DNA of 64,000 nucleotides from Steromphala cineraria (lineage: Eukaryota; Mollusca; Gastropoda; Trochida; Trochidae): positions 58,420,987-58,484,986 of the forward strand of contig OU744726.1 in assembly GCA_916613615.1 (NCBI GenBank), in the 5' to 3' direction. The position numbers and the translations under genes are program-made. Below are positions 39,858-51,639 of this stretch, piece by piece (the stretch's first letter is position 1; each line of letters starts with the position of its first letter). Below the pieces are notes generated by a model that was not told the origin of the DNA, did not search any database, and saw only the letters and a list, made by a program, of their open reading frames with translations.

Positions 39858-41884
39858 TTAGCTCATCAGGTCTGAAAGACCCGATGGGCTTATGGCATGG
39901 CATGGTGTCCGGCGTTGGTCCGTAAACTATGTGCACTTTCGACTTCTTCTCGAGAAGCATAAGGCCTAGAAAGCTGAAATTTTGAATCGACTCCTCGACA
40001 AGTGAGGATTACAATGTTCTGCTTTGGTGAACCTGTGGCTCAAATTAAGGACAACAAAGGCCATGCCCTTAAAAATAAGTTATCTTCTCCAGAACAAAGA
40101 GGCATAGAAAGCTGAAATATTGTATACAGACTCCTTGACTGGTGAGGAGTTTTGGTGCCCTATGGCCCCTCAAAAGGCTTTGTGAACCATTGGATAAATT
40201 ATGAATGGCAGATCTGGTAGCCTTCTTATTCAATTAAGGGTTAGTCCTTTACAACATTTACTTTGACCGTTTGAGCAATTTTCATTTCTGAATTGATTAC
40301 CAGTATTCGAAATCACATCGCCTACATATTTGATTTAAGAATTGGTGACCCTGTGGCCCCTACTTGGACCTCTTGGTCCTTTTTTCATCTTTTCTCTTGA
40401 AGCACGAAGCATTGAATGCTGAAATGTTTTGTAGAGACCTCCATAGATTATTAGCAGCCCCGTCTAAGGACGGGGCTGCTATCAGTTTTTGTGAAGTTTC
40501 CATCGCCGCCGCCGCCGCACTCGTACTACTAGCTATAACTTTTTTCCACTAAGCTTTCCAGAACTCTTATTCATACCTTACTACTCATACCTCGGGGGAA
40601 CGATTTTGACACGTTCACTTTCAAGGTCAAAGGTCAAGGTCACGAGCTATGTATTCACTCTAAGAATTCCTTGTAAACGCGATAACTTGAAAAGTTTTTG
40701 TGCTATGAAGCTCTAACTTGGTATATATCATCCTTGGAAAAGTAAAAAATTTTGAAACGGTTTTGGCTACAATCCGTCAAAGGTCAAGGTCACAGAAAGG
40801 TCATGACGTAAGCATGTTTTAGCGAAAATGCTTTATTTTAACTATGAACACTTTTAATCAATACATGATTGTTATACTCAATAAAAAGTGTTCAATGATT
40901 GTGTGACCTTGAAGGTAAAAGGTCAAGGTCATGAGATATGAGTTATTACAAAATGCACTAAATTGGGGTATAACTTTATCCCATTTAGCTTTTCAGAACT
41001 CATGAGCATGTCTAAATGTTAATACTTCCAGGGAATCATTATGACATGTTCACTTTCAAGTTCAAAGGTCAAGGTCACGAGTTATAAAATCACCACAAAA
41101 TTCTTTGTAAACACGGTAACTTGAAAAGTTTTTGTGTTATGAAGCTCTAACTTGGTATATATCATCCTTGGAAAAGTAAAAAAATTTGAAAAGGTTTCGG
41201 CTGCAATCTGTCAAAGGTCAAGGTCACAGCAAGATCATGACGTAAGCATGGTTTAGCGAAAATGCTTAATTTTAACAATGATCACTTTTAATCAATACAT
41301 GATTGTTATACTCAATAAAAAGTGTTCAATTATTGTGTGACCTTGAAGGTCAAAGGTCAAGGTCATGAGATATGAGTTATTGCAATTCCTTGTAAACACA
41401 ATAACTTGAAAAGTTTTTGTGCTATGAAGTTTAGATTTTGTATATATTTAATTATCTCTTGAGAAGTACAACAAAGTTCAAAAAGTTTTGGGTACTAACT
41501 GTCGAAGGTCAAGGTCACAGCAAGGTCAACATATATGGAGAAAATGGATTAATTTAATTTTTGACACTTTATTTCATTACAATAATGTTATACTCAATGA
41601 AATGTGTTCATTGATTGTGTGACCTTGAGTGTCAAAGGTCATGGTCACGAGAAAATTCCCAATTTGGTGAGGCCTGTAAAAGGCGGAACAGGGTAAGGCG
41701 AAACCCCAAGTTCCGGGGCTGCTCTGCTTTTGAGGTATCCCGCAAACGCTAATCTAGTTTGGATTCTAAAATGAACATTGTGTGAGCATGCGGCCTCAAA
41801 TAAGGGGGCAATCACATTGACCACATCCTAAAGCAAAATTGAATATGAAGCTTGATGAGCTACAGAGCCAATGGCTCTATTTTT
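39858..41884 (+). mobile_element. AGCTCATCGGGTC element, long copy interrupted by another repeat
   Basis: Same start (AGCTCATCAGGTCTGAAAGA) and end (TTGATGAGCTACAGAGCCAA) as 18690-19108. The outer copy is split at about 40449 by a 1.3 kb AGGTCA-rich element and resumes at about 41760 (GGATTCTAAAATGAACATTG). Confidence 0.7.
40449..41760 (+). mobile_element. AGGTCA-rich 1.3 kb element, nested copy
   Basis: Begins with a perfect hairpin AGCAGCCCCGTC / GACGGGGCTGCT, followed by (CCG)n. Three internal sub-repeats of about 340 bases carry AAGGTCAAAGGTCAAGGTCA. It ends GGCGGAACAGGGTAAGGC, a CCCC..GGGG hairpin and CGCAAACGCTAATCTAG. The CTAG end with an upstream hairpin is compatible with a Helitron-like element, but the hairpin is farther from the end than usual. 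No coding frame. Confidence 0.65.
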
Positions 41885-43152
41885 GAAGAAGTACATGTGT
41901 TTGTTTTTTTCAAAGTTAGATATATTCCTTGAAGGCAATGTTTTGACATTACAGGATATGCGTCTTAATTTTCAACTTATCTGCTTAATGTAAATAGAAT
42001 TAAAAACATATGAATCCAATCAAGTCCTATAGTGAACCATTTCAATGTATTTATAAATATTATGTTTATCCTTGTTTATTTTGTATTACCTGTGATATTT
42101 TGTTAACTGACGCAATATATTATTTTATTATTTGATCGGCGGTGAAATACAGGAAGCTATCAATGAAAATAAGCTGTTATCAGTCACTGGTGACAGTTAC
42201 AATATTCACCGAACAATGACGTCATTTGCTTAGGCAAAGAGCTCTCTTTGTAGCCGACTTTGATAAAAATACAATGATTAAAACATAACACGAAAAGAAA
42301 AATTGTCTTTCACTGACAAATACCATGTTTATCTCATCTTGTGAGGCAGACAATGTATATATCACTCGTGTGCCATTAATAACAACAAAACTTTCTTCCT
42401 CACTCGCCGTGATAACATGGAATTTGTCAAGGAAAGACAAATATCCTCTTAATATAACAATCTGAGTCATTTTGTGCTCAAATCTTGCTATTCTCACAGA
42501 TCCACTATTTCTTTTAGCAAGCCAAAAAAGCTCTGTTGTTGACTTGCAAGCAAATCTGTCAACCATGTCCCTGCGACTTTTATTGAAAGTATAAGTAATG
42601 GTGTTTTGATAATAAGTGTTCTGTGATAATTTGGTGGAACATGGTTTCTGTGGTAGCTTGATTAAAATATTTTCTGTGATAGCTTGGTGAATATACCTAT
42701 AAAATTGGTCTTCTGAATGTTGTTTATCATTTGTATATATAAAATAAAATTGTTAACAATGTGAACATATAATTATCAAATCAAATTCATGTGAAAATGA
42801 ATAAATTTGTATATCATCAATTCATCTCTTGTGATCATTTAATAGATTTAATAGAGACAATATCTTGACAGGATGTCACATGTTGCTGAACTTTTAAAGA
42901 AGTGCAAAAATAAAACCTTCACTTCTTACCCAAGCAGGCAAGGATAAGCCAGGTATTCAAGTTTTTCAAAATGCTCATGGGAACTTCAGTTTTTCTATAA
43001 ATAACTTGTCTTTTGATTTGTTGACAGAACTTTTTTAAACACCCATTATGATAAGCTTAGATCTTCTATATCAGTTGAGAGATATAGATGTTGATATAGT
43101 TTATCACAATATTTAATTCAGGACAGATAATCTGTAATTCCTCGCAACTCAT
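41885..43152. other. Intergenic, hairpin element only
   Basis: Apart from the hairpin at 42299-42440, AT-rich sequence without a convincing gene. Confidence 0.6.
42299..42440. mobile_element. Imperfect hairpin element
   Basis: TGTCTTTCACTGACAAATACCATG...CTCAT is roughly inverted against the right arm ending TTGTCAAGGAAAGACA. A relative of the TCGTGAGGTAG..CCATG palindrome at 46195-46265. The 114-codon minus-strand frame over it is probably not a gene. Confidence 0.5.
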
Positions 43153-43424
43153 CCCAAAGAGGCAGATCAAGTCATGTTGATTGAGCCTCTGTTCTATTTA
43201 GACTAAATCTATTTGAATTTTTGTAGCAAATGAAAACGCTTCTCGTATGGAAAGAGTGGTTCATATCTCAATGCCTTTACCATGATTCAGATGATTTAAG
43301 AGAAGCATCGATGACTGGACAACTAACTTTGATTGCCTCCAATCAGGCAACTCCCATTCTACACCATACACTCGGCGAATGGGAACAGAGGCTCAATCTA
43401 CATGACTTGATCTGCCTCTGTGGG
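43153..43424. mobile_element. MITE with GAGGCAGATCAAGTCA termini, copy 2
   Basis: AGAGGCAGATCAAGTCATG and inner GATTGAGCCTCTGTTC are inverted against GAACAGAGGCTCAATC..CATGACTTGATCTGCCTCT. About 272 bases. The plus-strand reading frame across it is an artefact of the repeat. Confidence 0.75.
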
Positions 43425-44690
43425 AAGAGAATGCGCATCTCGTTGATTAACCTGCCTCAATGGGGCGTTTAAAATACACTGCCTAATAATCCTCGGCCAA
43501 TAGAATATGTGGTCACTGAAGCGTGTCCCCAGCGTGTCTACCTACTATGACGTAGCAGAAGGGGAGTAGTTTCACCTAATGATCATTTTTCAACGTGTAA
43601 TGACACCTTTTTCATCGTTCATTTAACATACAAATAGCCACAAAATACACTCAAGTTTTGTATATTCCGAAACCTTAGATATCCGACGGCTCAATAATAG
43701 TTTATTCAAGCTAATTATTATTGTATAAGCATGTACCATTGTATATTTCAAAACGCTATAAAATGACTCAACAAGGCTTCATCTTGATCAGCCTTGTTCA
43801 ATTGGCGCCGTTGTGGCTAGACTTGTCTGTTTAAAGTGTTAATTTTATGGTCTGTTGTTTGCTGAATCTTACATAACATACACGGACTATTATTTACAAC
43901 GGTGACAAATAAAAAATCGTTTGTATTTTCAGTGAATAAAACGAATATTTCTGCAAACCAATACCTACATGGTACTGTTACATTTTTTTAAAGAGGCCAT
44001 TAGACAAATGTGGACACTTATATGTTCCTTGATATGATATCATGATATTATGTTTCTATTATGAAAAGATAGACGCCACAGTGAATCTATAGTAAGTTAT
44101 GATCAATCTCCGTATTTTTACAACACATATCAAGAATAAAATAACATACATTATTTTTACCAGTGGTTGATATATATATTTATGATATATAAGGTTTCGA
44201 TTCGTATTAAAAATGCAACAATGTTATATTTGGGATCACACTATTTTTCATATCACATTCCGCATATTGGTACAGTCACATCCAATCCGCAAACAAAATA
44301 GAGTATTTCTTAGATGTTATTGTTCTTGCTTCTGGCATTTTTATAAATCCGAATTTAACACATAAATCGTTTTGGTTTAAAGGAGGTTTGTCTCCAGACA
44401 TTATGGTGAATAGGTGAATAACTCGCGTATCACCTTCCGTACAGGGAGACATTCAAATCTGAATAATGACGCACTTACTTCAAAAAGTTATTTTATTATG
44501 CTTAGGAGGAAATGCATAAATTGATCTGCTACTCTCTGATTTCAATTTGGTCAGTCGATGGATTTCGAAAGAAAGGCTGCCATGTATTCCGATATAGTTT
44601 TTTAAAAGGCTTTCTGGTTGGTCCATGACTTTCCCTTATAGTAAGCTAGACAGCAAGCAAAGGAAAGTCAAGTGTCGGCAGCAATAAGTA
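43425..44690. other. Intergenic, nothing supported
   Basis: AT-rich, with TATA-rich tracts near 44170. Only the 27-base repeat end at 44218 was identified. Confidence 0.6.
44218..44244 (+). repeat. End fragment shared with the 51491 element
   Basis: ACAATGTTATATTTGGGATC followed by ACACTAT is identical to 51491-51517. Only one end is present. Confidence 0.6.
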
Positions 44691-44696
44691 AATTGA

Positions 44697-44788
44697 GAGG
44701 CGGGGTGCATGGGGAGATATCCGCCTCTCGCTTCGGCTCGTCGCATAACACCAAGCTCGAGGCGGATATCTCCCCATGAACCCGCCTC
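44697..44788. mobile_element. GC-rich hairpin element
   Basis: GAGGCGGG..CATGGGGAGATATCCGCCTC pairs with GAGGCGGATATCTCCCCATG..CCCGCCTC around a 30-base loop. Much richer in GC than its surroundings. Confidence 0.7.
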
Positions 44789-45044
44789 TGAATGCATTAT
44801 GGTATAACTTATATTGTCGTTAATTATACCATGGTTCACAACAAAGGAGCCATGGTCTAAGGACTTTTAATGGGTTTGATGTCTTCCATGTATTGTCTTG
44901 TCTTTTCAAATAGTTAAACATAATTTTTTTGGCTCCTCGTCTTAAAATAAACCCAAAACCATGTAAGTGCGTGTCTTCTATTTGTAATGTTCGTAATGCA
45001 CAGAAAACAGAACCCTTATGACCATCTTGAACGCAACACTTTAA

Positions 45045-45398
45045 AGGGGCAGTAGCACGTTTTTTTTATTAAAAAGATTTAATTTTTTTTACTGATAATT
45101 GTACGTTAATGCTAAATGTATTATTTTGATAGTGTCATAAATCTCATTACGCAAGTCAATCAGCCATAGTCAGCGGACAAAGTATGAAGATTCACATAAA
45201 ATCCATTTGCCGCCATTTTGTGTGAACACCTTTATTTTATTGTGTGTAATAAAAAGGAATCGCATGGATAAACTTTACATTATAAATTTGAATTATTACT
45301 GCCCCATTAAGTTTAGATTCTGTGTTTACATTGGAACAATTAATTTTCATTTTCCTGACATTACCTTATATTCTTCCTAAAAACGTGCTACTGTCCCT
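45045..45398 (+). mobile_element. TTAA-flanked MITE, family A, copy 7
   Basis: 354 bases between TTAA at 45041 and 45399. Left AGGGGCAGTAGCACG, right CGTGCTACTGTCCCT. Confidence 0.85.
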
Positions 45399-45744
45399 TT
45401 AATTCGCTACGTCTTGTTCTGAGTACTGCTCTATTGACTATTGTGATCAATGTAAGACGCAATACACGATCAACCCACAGCGAGGTATGGGTGTTGCGGG
45501 AAAAGTCCGATCGTGTGTACCATTGTTCGCATAATCTACGGCATGAAACCTACATCATGTGGATCCGGGAATTGGGAACGACATAACTTCTCCTCTAAAC
45601 ACTAGATAAGAGGGTTATAAAGGGGAGTTGGTACTTTTAATTTATATTATATATAGGCTATGTAGGACTCAGATCTGTGGCGGGTCTCTAATCCATGGCG
45701 GATTTGCTAATCTATGGATAGTCTGATTGTTTGATTGTTTAAAG

Positions 45745-46270
45745 ACGTCATGTTAAGTGACGTCATTGACGGATGACGTCATAATCGCTAACTATTCGCG
45801 TCGCCAGACGAAACTGCTGTTCATTGGGAAGGCAAGATATTGTCCAACAGAAAGAAAAGAATTCAGCCGCTATTGCCGTCCGAGATAGCATAATAGGGCC
45901 TACCAATTGCATCATGTTACTTATTTCCGTCATACTGTCTATTTAAGCCTTGTAAAAATGTCAGCTCTCCCTTGTAGCCCTTAAAATGTAAAGCAAATAC
46001 AAATCAAGCTACAGTGAAAATAACTTATATTTTCACTGCGAACGGTGACTGATATAATTTGACGTCATAAAACAATGGTCTCACGCGGCGAATTGGCTTA
46101 TGACGTCACAGTGTTACTGCGCTGACGGCTGTTCCTAGCGGCCGCTCGGCGTGAAAACGACCCTTTTCGGACGTAATTACAATGGTAAAATCTCGTGAGG
46201 TAGAAAATATCTGCGCCACTCGTGAAAATATAGCCTTTCTACCTCACTCGATGAGATAAACATGGTATGT
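45745..46270. repeat. Palindrome-rich region with TGACGTCA sites
   Basis: GACGTCAT/TGACGTCA occurs at 45746, 45760, 45774 and near 46062 and 46105. A CAGTGAAAATA/TATTTTCACTG hairpin is at 46013-46039, and a TCTCGTGAGGTAG..CTACCTCACTCGATGAGA palindrome at 46191-46253. Looks like overlapped MITE ends directly left of the 15.9 kb element. Confidence 0.5.
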
Positions 46271-46304
46271 TACTGCGGTGAGAAAAGTAGGACCGAACCT
46301 ATTA

Positions 46305-49080
46305 CAGTAGTGTGAAATAGTTCCTATACCCCTCACGCGTTGGCCACGGGTGGTCACACCAGTCACTCACGCGTTGGCCATGCCAGACGATGCGTGTGTA
46401 ACCGGTGAGCAACCAGTGTCTGACGGGTTGGCCACCAGTGGTTCACGCGTGGTCGACCTTAACGGATAACCGAGTCTCTGGTCATCCAAGTGAGGAGTTA
46501 CTTCCCTTCAATAAGAGAAGTTATTAGTCAGTTGGATATAGTGGAAATACCCCCTCCCGAAATCAATTGATGCAATGGGTAGTATGACGATTTTATTAAA
46601 TGTTGACTTTGGTGACATGTATAATTTGGTGAAATGTTGACTTTGGCGATATGTTCATTTTGTGAAATATTGATTTTGGTGATATGTTGTTTTGAAAATG
46701 TTGACTTCACATATATTGATTTTGTTGATTGTTGAAAAATGTTGACTTTGGTGAAGTGTTTATTTGGTGAAATGTTGGCTGAAGAAGATCTTTTGATTTT
46801 GGTGGCATGTCGATTTTGTGAAATGTTGACTTTGATGAGAGGTTAATTTTGGGAAATATTGATTTTGGTGATATGTTGATTTTGTGAAAAGTTGACTTAG
46901 GAAGATCTATAGACTTTGGCGAAATGTTGATTTGGTGAAATAGTAACTTAGGAAGATATATTGACTTTGATGATAAGTAAATTATGTGAAATGTTGACTT
47001 TGGGGATATGCTCATTTAATAAAATATTGTCTTTGGCGATTTGTTAATTTTGTGAAATATTGACTTTGGTGAGATGTTGGTTTTGTGAAATATTGAATTT
47101 GATTGCAAGTTGAATTTGTGAAATGTTGACTTTGGAAGATCTTTATACTTTGGTGATAATTTGATTATGTCAGCTTTGGTGAAATATGGACTTAGGAACA
47201 TCCATAAACGTTGGTAATTCGTAACTTAGGTGAAATTTTGACTTTGGTGAAATGTTAGTTTTTGTAAAATGTTGACTTTGGTGATGGGTTAATTTTATGA
47301 AATATTGTCTTTAGCGATATGTTGATCTTCTATATATTGACTTAGGTTTATTTTGTAAAATGATAATGTTGAAAGATACAATGATTTTGGTGAAATAATG
47401 ATTTGGTGAATGTTTGAATAAAGATCTATTGACTTTTGTGATACGTTAATTATGTCGACTTTGGTGAAATATTTATTTGTGGCAACATTTGTTGAAATGT
47501 TGACTTAGGAAGATCTTTAGACTTTAGTAATACATAACGTCCTATGTTGACTTTAATGAAATGTTGATTTGGTGAAATATTGAGTTAAGAAGATCTAAAG
47601 ATTTTACTATACACAAAGAACTTAGTTAAGCACCACCAATGTTTACAGTAAATAAGCTTCTGCTAATAAACCATACAAGGTTCCAGAAAAACAATTAGGG
47701 TTTTTCGATAGAACGATCATTTAGCAGTGTAGAAATGAAAACTTCACTCAATTTACGATTCACTGTCTCTGGATAACTTATTTCCCCCAACTTGGTATTT
47801 TTGAAAATTCAAGTTTACTTATAACTGAAAATGAAAGTAAATATTTTTTACTGCAATATGGTAATGATAACTCTCTTGACTGAATTGATGATTTTAAGTA
47901 AGTACCTCTTAGGAAATGTTAGTTGTTAGAGCAGTATGAGCCTTCAAAATCACAAAATTATCAAATATCAAATTTGAAAAAAGCTTCCCTAAGAAAAAAC
48001 TGGCGACTCTTTAAGATTATGGCATATTAAAAGGGAGAAGAAGTGTTTGACCCACAAGTCCAACTCAAAGAATCTCAAATTCACTCACAGATTTGAAAAA
48101 TTTCGAAATTTTCTCAATTATGGTTGAAAAAAGTACTGAAAAATCAATGTCCTGCTAGGCTTTTATCGTGAATGATAAAAAAGGTTTCTCTAATTGAATG
48201 TCAACTAGGGATCAAAAATGTTATTTTTGATTGAAAAAATCCAAAGTTTCATGCGTGGTTTCTCGCCAAAGACAATAGTTATATTTTGCCAAATGTCAGT
48301 GGTCTCACATTTTTCCTCATATTTTCAATTATTTCGTGTTATAAAGATTTTTACGTAAATTAAATAATAAATAAAACGGCAATTGTTATATCTAGAGTGG
48401 TCAATACATCAAACATATCACAATATTCAAAGAGCTCCCAATTTCATTTTACAAAATTGGCGGTGCTTAATTAAGTTCTTTGTGTATATAATGTAACTTG
48501 AACTATAATAATGAAATCTTGACTTTGGTGATATGTTAATTTTTGTTACATTATGACTTTGGTAATTTGTCAGTTTTATGAAATATTGTCTCTGGAAATA
48601 TTGATTTGGTGAAAGGTTGAATAAAGAAGATCTATTGACTTTTGTGATATGTTAATTTATGAAATATTGTACATCTTAAATGTTAAGTTAATTACTTGAG
48701 TAATTCAGTTTTGTGAATTTATTACCTTATTTTTTATATTTTTATTATTGTATAAACTTCTGGTGAAACATAACTTGGATTAGAATTCGACTTTGGAGAA
48801 ATATTGACTTTGAAAAGCTATGCATATAAAAACGTTTTGCTAATATGTTACGTTTAAATCATTAATGATTTGAAATATCAAAATTAGAAAGATAGAATAA
48901 CTTTATTATTTGTTGGCATGTTGACTATGCTGTAAAGGTTACGTTTGTAATATTTTGGTTTTGTGAACTAAGTACTTTGAACATTTGTTTGTGTGGTTTG
49001 TTGACTTTGGGAAATGATGATATGTGTACATGGTGAAAATAGTCTTCGATTTATTCAATCTTTCGTTTTTGAAATTCCTG
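46305..49080 (+). repeat. Left inverted arm: GTTGGCCAC zone and TTGACTTTGGTG array
   Basis: After the CAGTAGTG terminus come short repeats of CACGCGTTGGCCA and GGTGAGCAACCAGTG (46340-46455). From about 46590 a degenerate array with period near 20-40 bases follows: GAAATGTTGACTTTGGTGAT, ATATTGATTTTGTG, TTAGGAAGATCT. It continues after an insertion (47610-48486) to about 49020. The short minus-strand frames here are repetitive artefacts. Confidence 0.7.
47610..48486. mobile_element. 877-base inverted-repeat element inside the left arm
   Basis: TACACAAAGAACTTAGTTAA then GCACCACCAA is inverted against TTGGCGGTGC then TTAATTAAGTTCTTTGTGTA, with TA on both sides. It splits the TTGACTTTGG array, which resumes right after it. 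No coding frame. Confidence 0.7.
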
Positions 49081-49341
49081 ACATTGAAAGATATATTTAA
49101 CTAATTACCGACGAGTGTCGCACGTATGTGGTGTTCATAACAGACAGTAATTGATGGGCTTTGATAGGAATGAATGGTCCGTCATCATTAACACCTGCTC
49201 TGATCTATATCTCACCTGGTCAATCACCCTTAACACCTTCATTAGTATGTTTTCACAACTAACAACCTCTCCCAGAACGGGCCGGGTATAGCTCACCCAC
49301 AGTTGACCGCCGGTCTGCTCATTACGTAATCTACTCGTGGC

Positions 49342-49584
49342 CCACTATGGGATAATACCCGTTGAAATGGCTGATACAACGTTTGGAGAATAAACAAATC
49401 TTAAGATAACGGGTTGTTTGAAGTTTATAAAGAAATGATATAATGTCATAACATACACATCGTTCATTTTAGCAACAAGGTATGCATGTCCCTTAACGGT
49501 AAAATCCTGTTTATTCGATTCAGTGATGTAGTTTGATGTAATAATCACATCGTCATCAAATGAATTCAGTCTCTTTTGACCCAT
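49342..49584 (-). CDS. Unrecognised small ORF inside the 15.9 kb element
   Basis: 79 codons from a true ATG (MGQKRLNSFDDDVIITSNYI...) to TAG, with balanced codon use and a hydrophobic middle (VYVMTLYHFF). I do not recognise a family. It lies just inside the left arm, transcribed toward the terminus. It may be a terminal exon or chance. Confidence 0.25.
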
Positions 49585-50399
49585 TGTCTATAAAAGAAGA
49601 ATCTAGAATTAACTATGGTTTTGATCCTCACGCAAATAAACAAGTAATCAGATTCTAGAACTGTAATCATTATCAAATAGATTGACCTTGAAATAACACT
49701 ATCTAATGATTCACATGTACATACGCTACCGACTAAAGCGTAGCATTGAGACCAAACATGTGTAAATGCTTTCATTGGCCAATATTCTGCATGTAGCCAC
49801 GCCCTTGTTTGTTACTTATTGAATCACCAGCTATTCCATGCTCCTCGTTTGCGTTTTTTTTATTATTATTTCCACTGTATGCACAACATCAACTTTGCAT
49901 GTGTTAATTATGCCATGTGCAGTTTTAATGCTATTTGAACTTGTGCAATCTAAAATTATTATTCAAAATAGATTTTAGTACGTACAACAAATCATCATGA
50001 TGGTTATTTAACTTGTATGTAAGTAGTAACATTTTACATGTACATATGACATATTATGTTTTGTTTACAAATATGGTTTATTTTATTGCTACATATGTTT
50101 GTATGTTCAAACCGTTATCATATATCAACTGGTCAAAGAGATTTCTTTTTCTTTTTACTTTTTGTCTCACATCGTGTGGAAACACAAAATATATATTATA
50201 CATCATATTCAAAATTCAAAAGGAACAAAATTATATCGAGTTGACTACAATAAATCAATCTGACTAAGTTGTGAAGTGACAGGACTTGCTCAACAGAAAA
50301 GTAGACCACGCCCATCACGTGTGAACAAATCAAGGTACATGTGTATTCATACATCAATATACTATAGATAGACAAGTCCCAAGAAATTAACAACATCAA

Positions 50400-50527
50400 T
50401 AGTGCAAATTACCTAATAACGTCTCTGTGTTCTCTGCCTACGTATGCTCCCATAAACCAACCTGTATATTTGTATCTCAATGTCACTTTTTGTGATCTTC
50501 ATGAGAATAAACCATTCATTCATTCTG
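50400..50527 (+). mobile_element. LINE 3' end with (CATT)n tail
   Basis: TATCTCAATGTCACTTTTTG, then TTCATGAGAATAAACCATTC and ATTCATTC is a typical CR1/L2-style 3' end. No protein remnant upstream. Confidence 0.5.
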
Positions 50528-51137
50528 TTTAATACCCTTATTCACACGGTCTGTTTCCCGACTGATCTCCATGAAACAAGAGAACAATAAAAACTTTCTG
50601 GTAGACTAGACAGCTGAATCCTTTCATCCTTGCCGGGGTATGCGGGTACTGTGAGCTAATTAGTGTCGTAAGAGTGGGCAGTTACGCCGACAAGGGGCCA
50701 AGCCGTTGAGCCGTAAAGCATATCCAGAGGTTTATGAGTTCTTAATTCATCTTTCTGCAAAGGTCAAAGATTATATTGTTTCTGTGAGAGAAATAGTTTT
50801 CTTGTGAAATATCATCTTTGAAGAACGTGCAGCGAGGCGTGGCGAGGCGAATTATGCATTCTTCTTTCTTCTTGCATATTTACTTCTTAATCCATCGAGA
50901 TGCGTCAAGGCCTAACAAGGACTCTTTGTCGGCCTAAATGTCTGGTCTTGCGACACTAATTAGCGCTCATCTCCGAGCCGGGATTGACGCTAACTGTCTA
51001 GTCTTGTAAAGTACCATCAAGTTCTGTATGTGTTATTGTTTAATGGAGATCACTCAATCAGTGTAATTAAGGGAAAGTGTACAAGTTAGATGTTATCTGT
51101 CCCTGTCCCGGTAATAATTGGCAGCATTGATTATCCT

Positions 51138-51230
51138 GTCAGACAGACAGACAGACAGAATAGTTTATTGACATCTCACTCGCACATAAAAGTGATACCA
51201 TATATAAAAGTCAATATATAGGTAATTGAC
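51138..51230 (-). mobile_element. LINE 3' end, (CTGT)n tail family
   Basis: On the minus strand GTGCGAGTGAGATGTCAATA, then AACTATT and (CTGT)n. Same 3' end as the fragment ending at 57738. No coding part recognised. Confidence 0.55.
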
Positions 51231-51490
51231 ATATGCATTAATTGAGTTGTCAATGGATAGTCCATTGCATGAGCATTAACAGCAATTAATAAAAATATTT
51301 TAAATCCTTTATGAGTTTTAAGGTGTTTAAAGGTTATATTCAACATAGAGTACCGTACTAAATGTTTTTGGATGAAATACTAAACGGTTATTTATTGTAG
51401 ATTTTTAAAAACCCTTTTGCAAGATATATATCACAACAGCAACAAATTGCATAATAAGAGATAAATGCCATTTAGATAGTGAACAAATGT

Positions 51491-51632
51491 AACAATGTTA
51501 TATTTGGGATCACACTATCTTGAAAGGTACTTTATGGACCAAGTCCAATGCGGGATTCGAATCCACACATGTTGCCTGACTCTGAGGTTGTGGGTTCGAA
51601 TTCTGCATCTGTGTGATCCCAACTATAATTGT
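51491..51632. mobile_element. 142-base inverted-repeat element with TTCGAA arms
   Basis: TTATATTTGGGATCACAC is inverted against GTGTGATCCCAACTATAATT; inner arms GGGATTCGAATCC and GGTTCGAATTC. Its first 27 bases recur exactly at 44218-44244. Confidence 0.7.
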
Positions 51633-51639
51633 CTTACAA

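Noticed and set aside
42222..42566. 114-codon minus-strand ORF as a gene
   Set aside because: It covers an imperfect hairpin element, has no domain, and ends in low-complexity sequence.
46528..47201. Ile/Ser/Lys/Pro-rich repetitive proteins on the minus strand
   Set aside because: They are readings of the TTGACTTTGG array; repetitive DNA without stops by chance, no start context or splice sites.
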